Under the pieces are notes generated by a model that was given only the letters and a program-made list of their open reading frames with translations, made no database searches and had not been told where the DNA came from. 6,371 nt of DNA, taken from contig CATWUX010000131.1 of the NCBI GenBank assembly GCA_958354085.1, positions 1 to 6,371 of the forward strand, in the 5' to 3' direction. Shown here one piece after another: positions 4,872 to 6,371 of this stretch. The stretch's first letter is position 1. The number at the start of each line of letters is the position of its first letter. This stretch comes from an uncultured Oscillospiraceae bacterium (lineage in GTDB: Bacteria > Bacillota > Clostridia > Oscillospirales > Acutalibacteraceae). Made by a program: the position numbers and the translations under genes.

Positions 4872-6371
4872 TGCCGCTCCCTCCTAACATCCGATACTGA
4901 ATCACCAGGCTGTCCACCGCCAGCGCACCGTCCGCCGCGATCTCCAGCGCAAAGCGCCGTACCCGGTCGCCGCCCGGACGCAGCCGCTGTTCGTGCAGCC
5001 ATTCGCCTGCCGCGGTCTGAAAACCGTCCGCCGTCGTACCGTTCTCCGTCACATACCGCACCTGCACCTCGCGCGGCGCCGCGCTGCCTACGCCCAGATA
5101 CACCTGCCGCACACTTTTCAAGCGCTCCGGGCTGCCGAAATCAAACAGCTTGGTGCGCAGCCGGCAGGAAACCGGCAGCTCCGCCGTCTGCACGCCGTCA
5201 TACAACCGGTCGTCTGTCCCGCCCAGCACGGCCTGCACCAGGTACACCCCCTGTGCATCCTGCCGCCGACCGAACAGCACCGCCTGCTCGCCGCGCGCCG
5301 CCAGTCCATGCCACGTCACGCCCTCCAGCGCCACATCCCAGCAAAACCACGGCTGCGCCGCCGCGCCGTATTGCAGCGCAAAAAGGCGGTTTCCGCACAA
5401 AAGCAAATAGTACCCAAACGCATCCGCCGCATACGCATTGGAAAAGTCCGCCCCGCGCAGTTCCGGAGCCACTGCCTCCGCTATCTCGTGCACATTGCAC
5501 TCACTGAACGGATTCGCCGCCGTCAGTGTGTACACTTTCCCGTTCGTACACGCCCAAATCAACCGGTTTCCGCACAGCTGCACCGTATGCGGCGCATCAC
5601 AGCCAATGCCCATATGGATCGGCGTAATCGGAAACTGCGCGGCGGCCGCGGTCACATCGCCGACGTTCCCTTCGAGAATATCCTCACCGGAGAAGGACGA
5701 GCCGGCCACATACGTCGCGTAATATATCTCCTGCGTCTTGAACAGCACCAGCATCTTCCCCTGCTGTCCAAAGGCCGTGATTGGCTGATCCGCGCTGCCC
5801 ACAAACGCATAGTTGTTTTCGGGAAAATACAGCAGCTGATTGACGTCGCTCCAATGCACGAGATTGGGATAGGCGGGATTGCCCGCCAAGAACAGCCGCG
5901 TACCGCCGCCCAAACCGGAACGATCGCCGCCGAACCAGGTGTACAGCCGCATTTTGCAAATTTTCTCCAGCTTGGCCTCCTCGGTTTTCCATGCCTTGAT
6001 CTCCAAATTATTGGACGCACCTCCGCCCGCAAGCGCGATCAGCTGCGCCCCCGTCGGATCACAGGTGGACACCGTTCCCGCCGTCCGGTCAAGGCGCACC
6101 GCAACCGACACGCCGTTCACGTTTTTCGCCGTCGACAGCGTGTCCGTGTCCGCGATCTGCCAGTGGATAACCGTTCCGTCCGGCGCCGTATAGGTCACGC
6201 GCGTCACCTCACCCATGTTGGCGGTCAACCCGCGCCGCGGCAGCGGAAACACCGCCCCCACACCGTCCGTGGTAAACTGACACCGGAATGCGCCTGTCAG
6301 CATATTAAAGCCCTCCAGCGTCACGCCGGAGGGGGACAGCGCCTGCGCCGACGCGCTACCCTTGCCGTTCA
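4858..6371 (-). CDS. Large phage tail/baseplate protein (5' end outside window)
   Basis: The frame is open from the stop at 4858 to the right edge, giving 503 visible residues. A GTG at 6324 could be proposed as a start, but the codons upstream (NGKGSASAQALSPSG) stay open, read as ordinary protein, and have no ribosome binding site, so the gene most likely continues outside. Visible parts include a beta-rich region (GFNMLTGAFRCQFTTDGVG). A segment with TWFGGDRSG, TRLFLAGNPAYPNLVHWSDV, LLYFPENNYAFVG and KMLVLFKTQEIYYATYVAG follows, and repeats of the 'LCGNRLIWACTNGKVYTL / LCGNRLFALQYG' type come later. These short strand-turn-strand units suggest a beta-propeller-like fold. I recall similar proteins among tail genes of Firmicutes phages, but the exact role (baseplate hub, tail-associated protein or receptor-binding) is not settled. 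It is cotranscribed with and overlaps the helical-protein gene. Confidence 0.8.
   Translation of the reverse strand, partial: NGKGSASAQALSPSGVTLEGFNMLTGAFRCQFTTDGVGAVFPLPRRGLTANMGEVTRVTYTAPDGTVIHWQIADTDTLSTAKNVNGVSVAVRLDRTAGTVSTCDPTGAQLIALAGGGASNNLEIKAWKTEEAKLEKICKMRLYTWFGGDRSGLGGGTRLFLAGNPAYPNLVHWSDVNQLLYFPENNYAFVGSADQPITAFGQQGKMLVLFKTQEIYYATYVAGSSFSGEDILEGNVGDVTAAAAQFPITPIHMGIGCDAPHTVQLCGNRLIWACTNGKVYTLTAANPFSECNVHEIAEAVAPELRGADFSNAYAADAFGYYLLLCGNRLFALQYGAAAQPWFCWDVALEGVTWHGLAARGEQAVLFGRRQDAQGVYLVQAVLGGTDDRLYDGVQTAELPVSCRLRTKLFDFGSPERLKSVRQVYLGVGSAAPREVQVRYVTENGTTADGFQTAAGEWLHEQRLRPGGDRVRRFALEIAADGALAVDSLVIQYRMLGGSGSGRI
4878..4885 (-). promoter_or_regulatory. Ribosome binding site inside the end of the large tail gene
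   Basis: AGGAGGGA on the minus strand serves the GTG start at 4871. It lies within the codons for the upstream protein's Gly-rich ending (MLGGSGSGRI), and it decides the start of the helical protein. Confidence 0.7.

Noticed and set aside
4272..5507. A 411-codon open frame on the plus strand across two phage genes
   Set aside because: It lies antisense to two well-supported genes, is rich in Arg/Pro/Leu/His of low-complexity type, has no convincing ribosome site and shows no recognisable domain; GC-rich antisense frames commonly stay open.

Overview
The window looks like the late end of a tailed-phage genome, most likely a prophage, joined to a short piece of bacterial chromosome. The host is probably a low-G+C-lineage Firmicute of the Clostridia type, though its DNA is GC-rich here. 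The reasons are the strong AGGAGG-type Shine-Dalgarno sites before nearly every gene, several GTG starts, and protein types I associate with prophages of gut Clostridia. These are a BppU-like collagen-repeat tail protein, a short SPOR domain on an amidase, and an XhlA-like membrane/coiled-coil protein next to a small holin. The identification rests on motif recognition; no search was run.

Layout: bases 1-406 read on the plus strand. They hold the last 11 codons of an upstream gene and, overlapping its stop as ATGA, a PHP-family phosphoesterase gene. That gene is broken by a frameshift in a CAG repeat (about 123-131) and its recognisable homology stops near base 286. Bases 287-431 have no recognised gene and contain small inverted repeats; they are the best candidate for the phage/chromosome junction.

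From 432 to the right edge every gene is on the minus strand, so the phage operon reads from right to left. In transcription order it holds: a large tail/baseplate protein whose 5' end lies outside the window (4858-6371); an Ala/Gln-rich helical protein (4068-4871); a collagen-like tail-fibre or baseplate protein (2613-4040); an 82-residue protein of unknown role (2351-2599); a family-3-like amidase with a short SPOR tail (1675-2361); a 77-residue membrane-anchored coiled-coil protein (1442-1675); and a 99-residue holin-like protein (1143-1442). A strong hairpin at 1092-1132 follows, then a second family-3 amidase (432-1007) at the phage edge.

The genes form a host-recognition block followed by a lysis block. 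They are packed tightly, with overlaps of 1, 1, 11 and 14 bases, and several Shine-Dalgarno sites are written into the C-terminal codons of the gene before. The exception is the second amidase, which stands apart behind the hairpin and a 135-base gap. I see no CRISPR array, tRNA, transposase, integrase or defence gene, and no clear evidence of a wholly new system. The most useful leads are the disrupted PHP gene as a possible integration site, the two amidases flanking the holin, and the uncharacterised 82- and 267-residue proteins.
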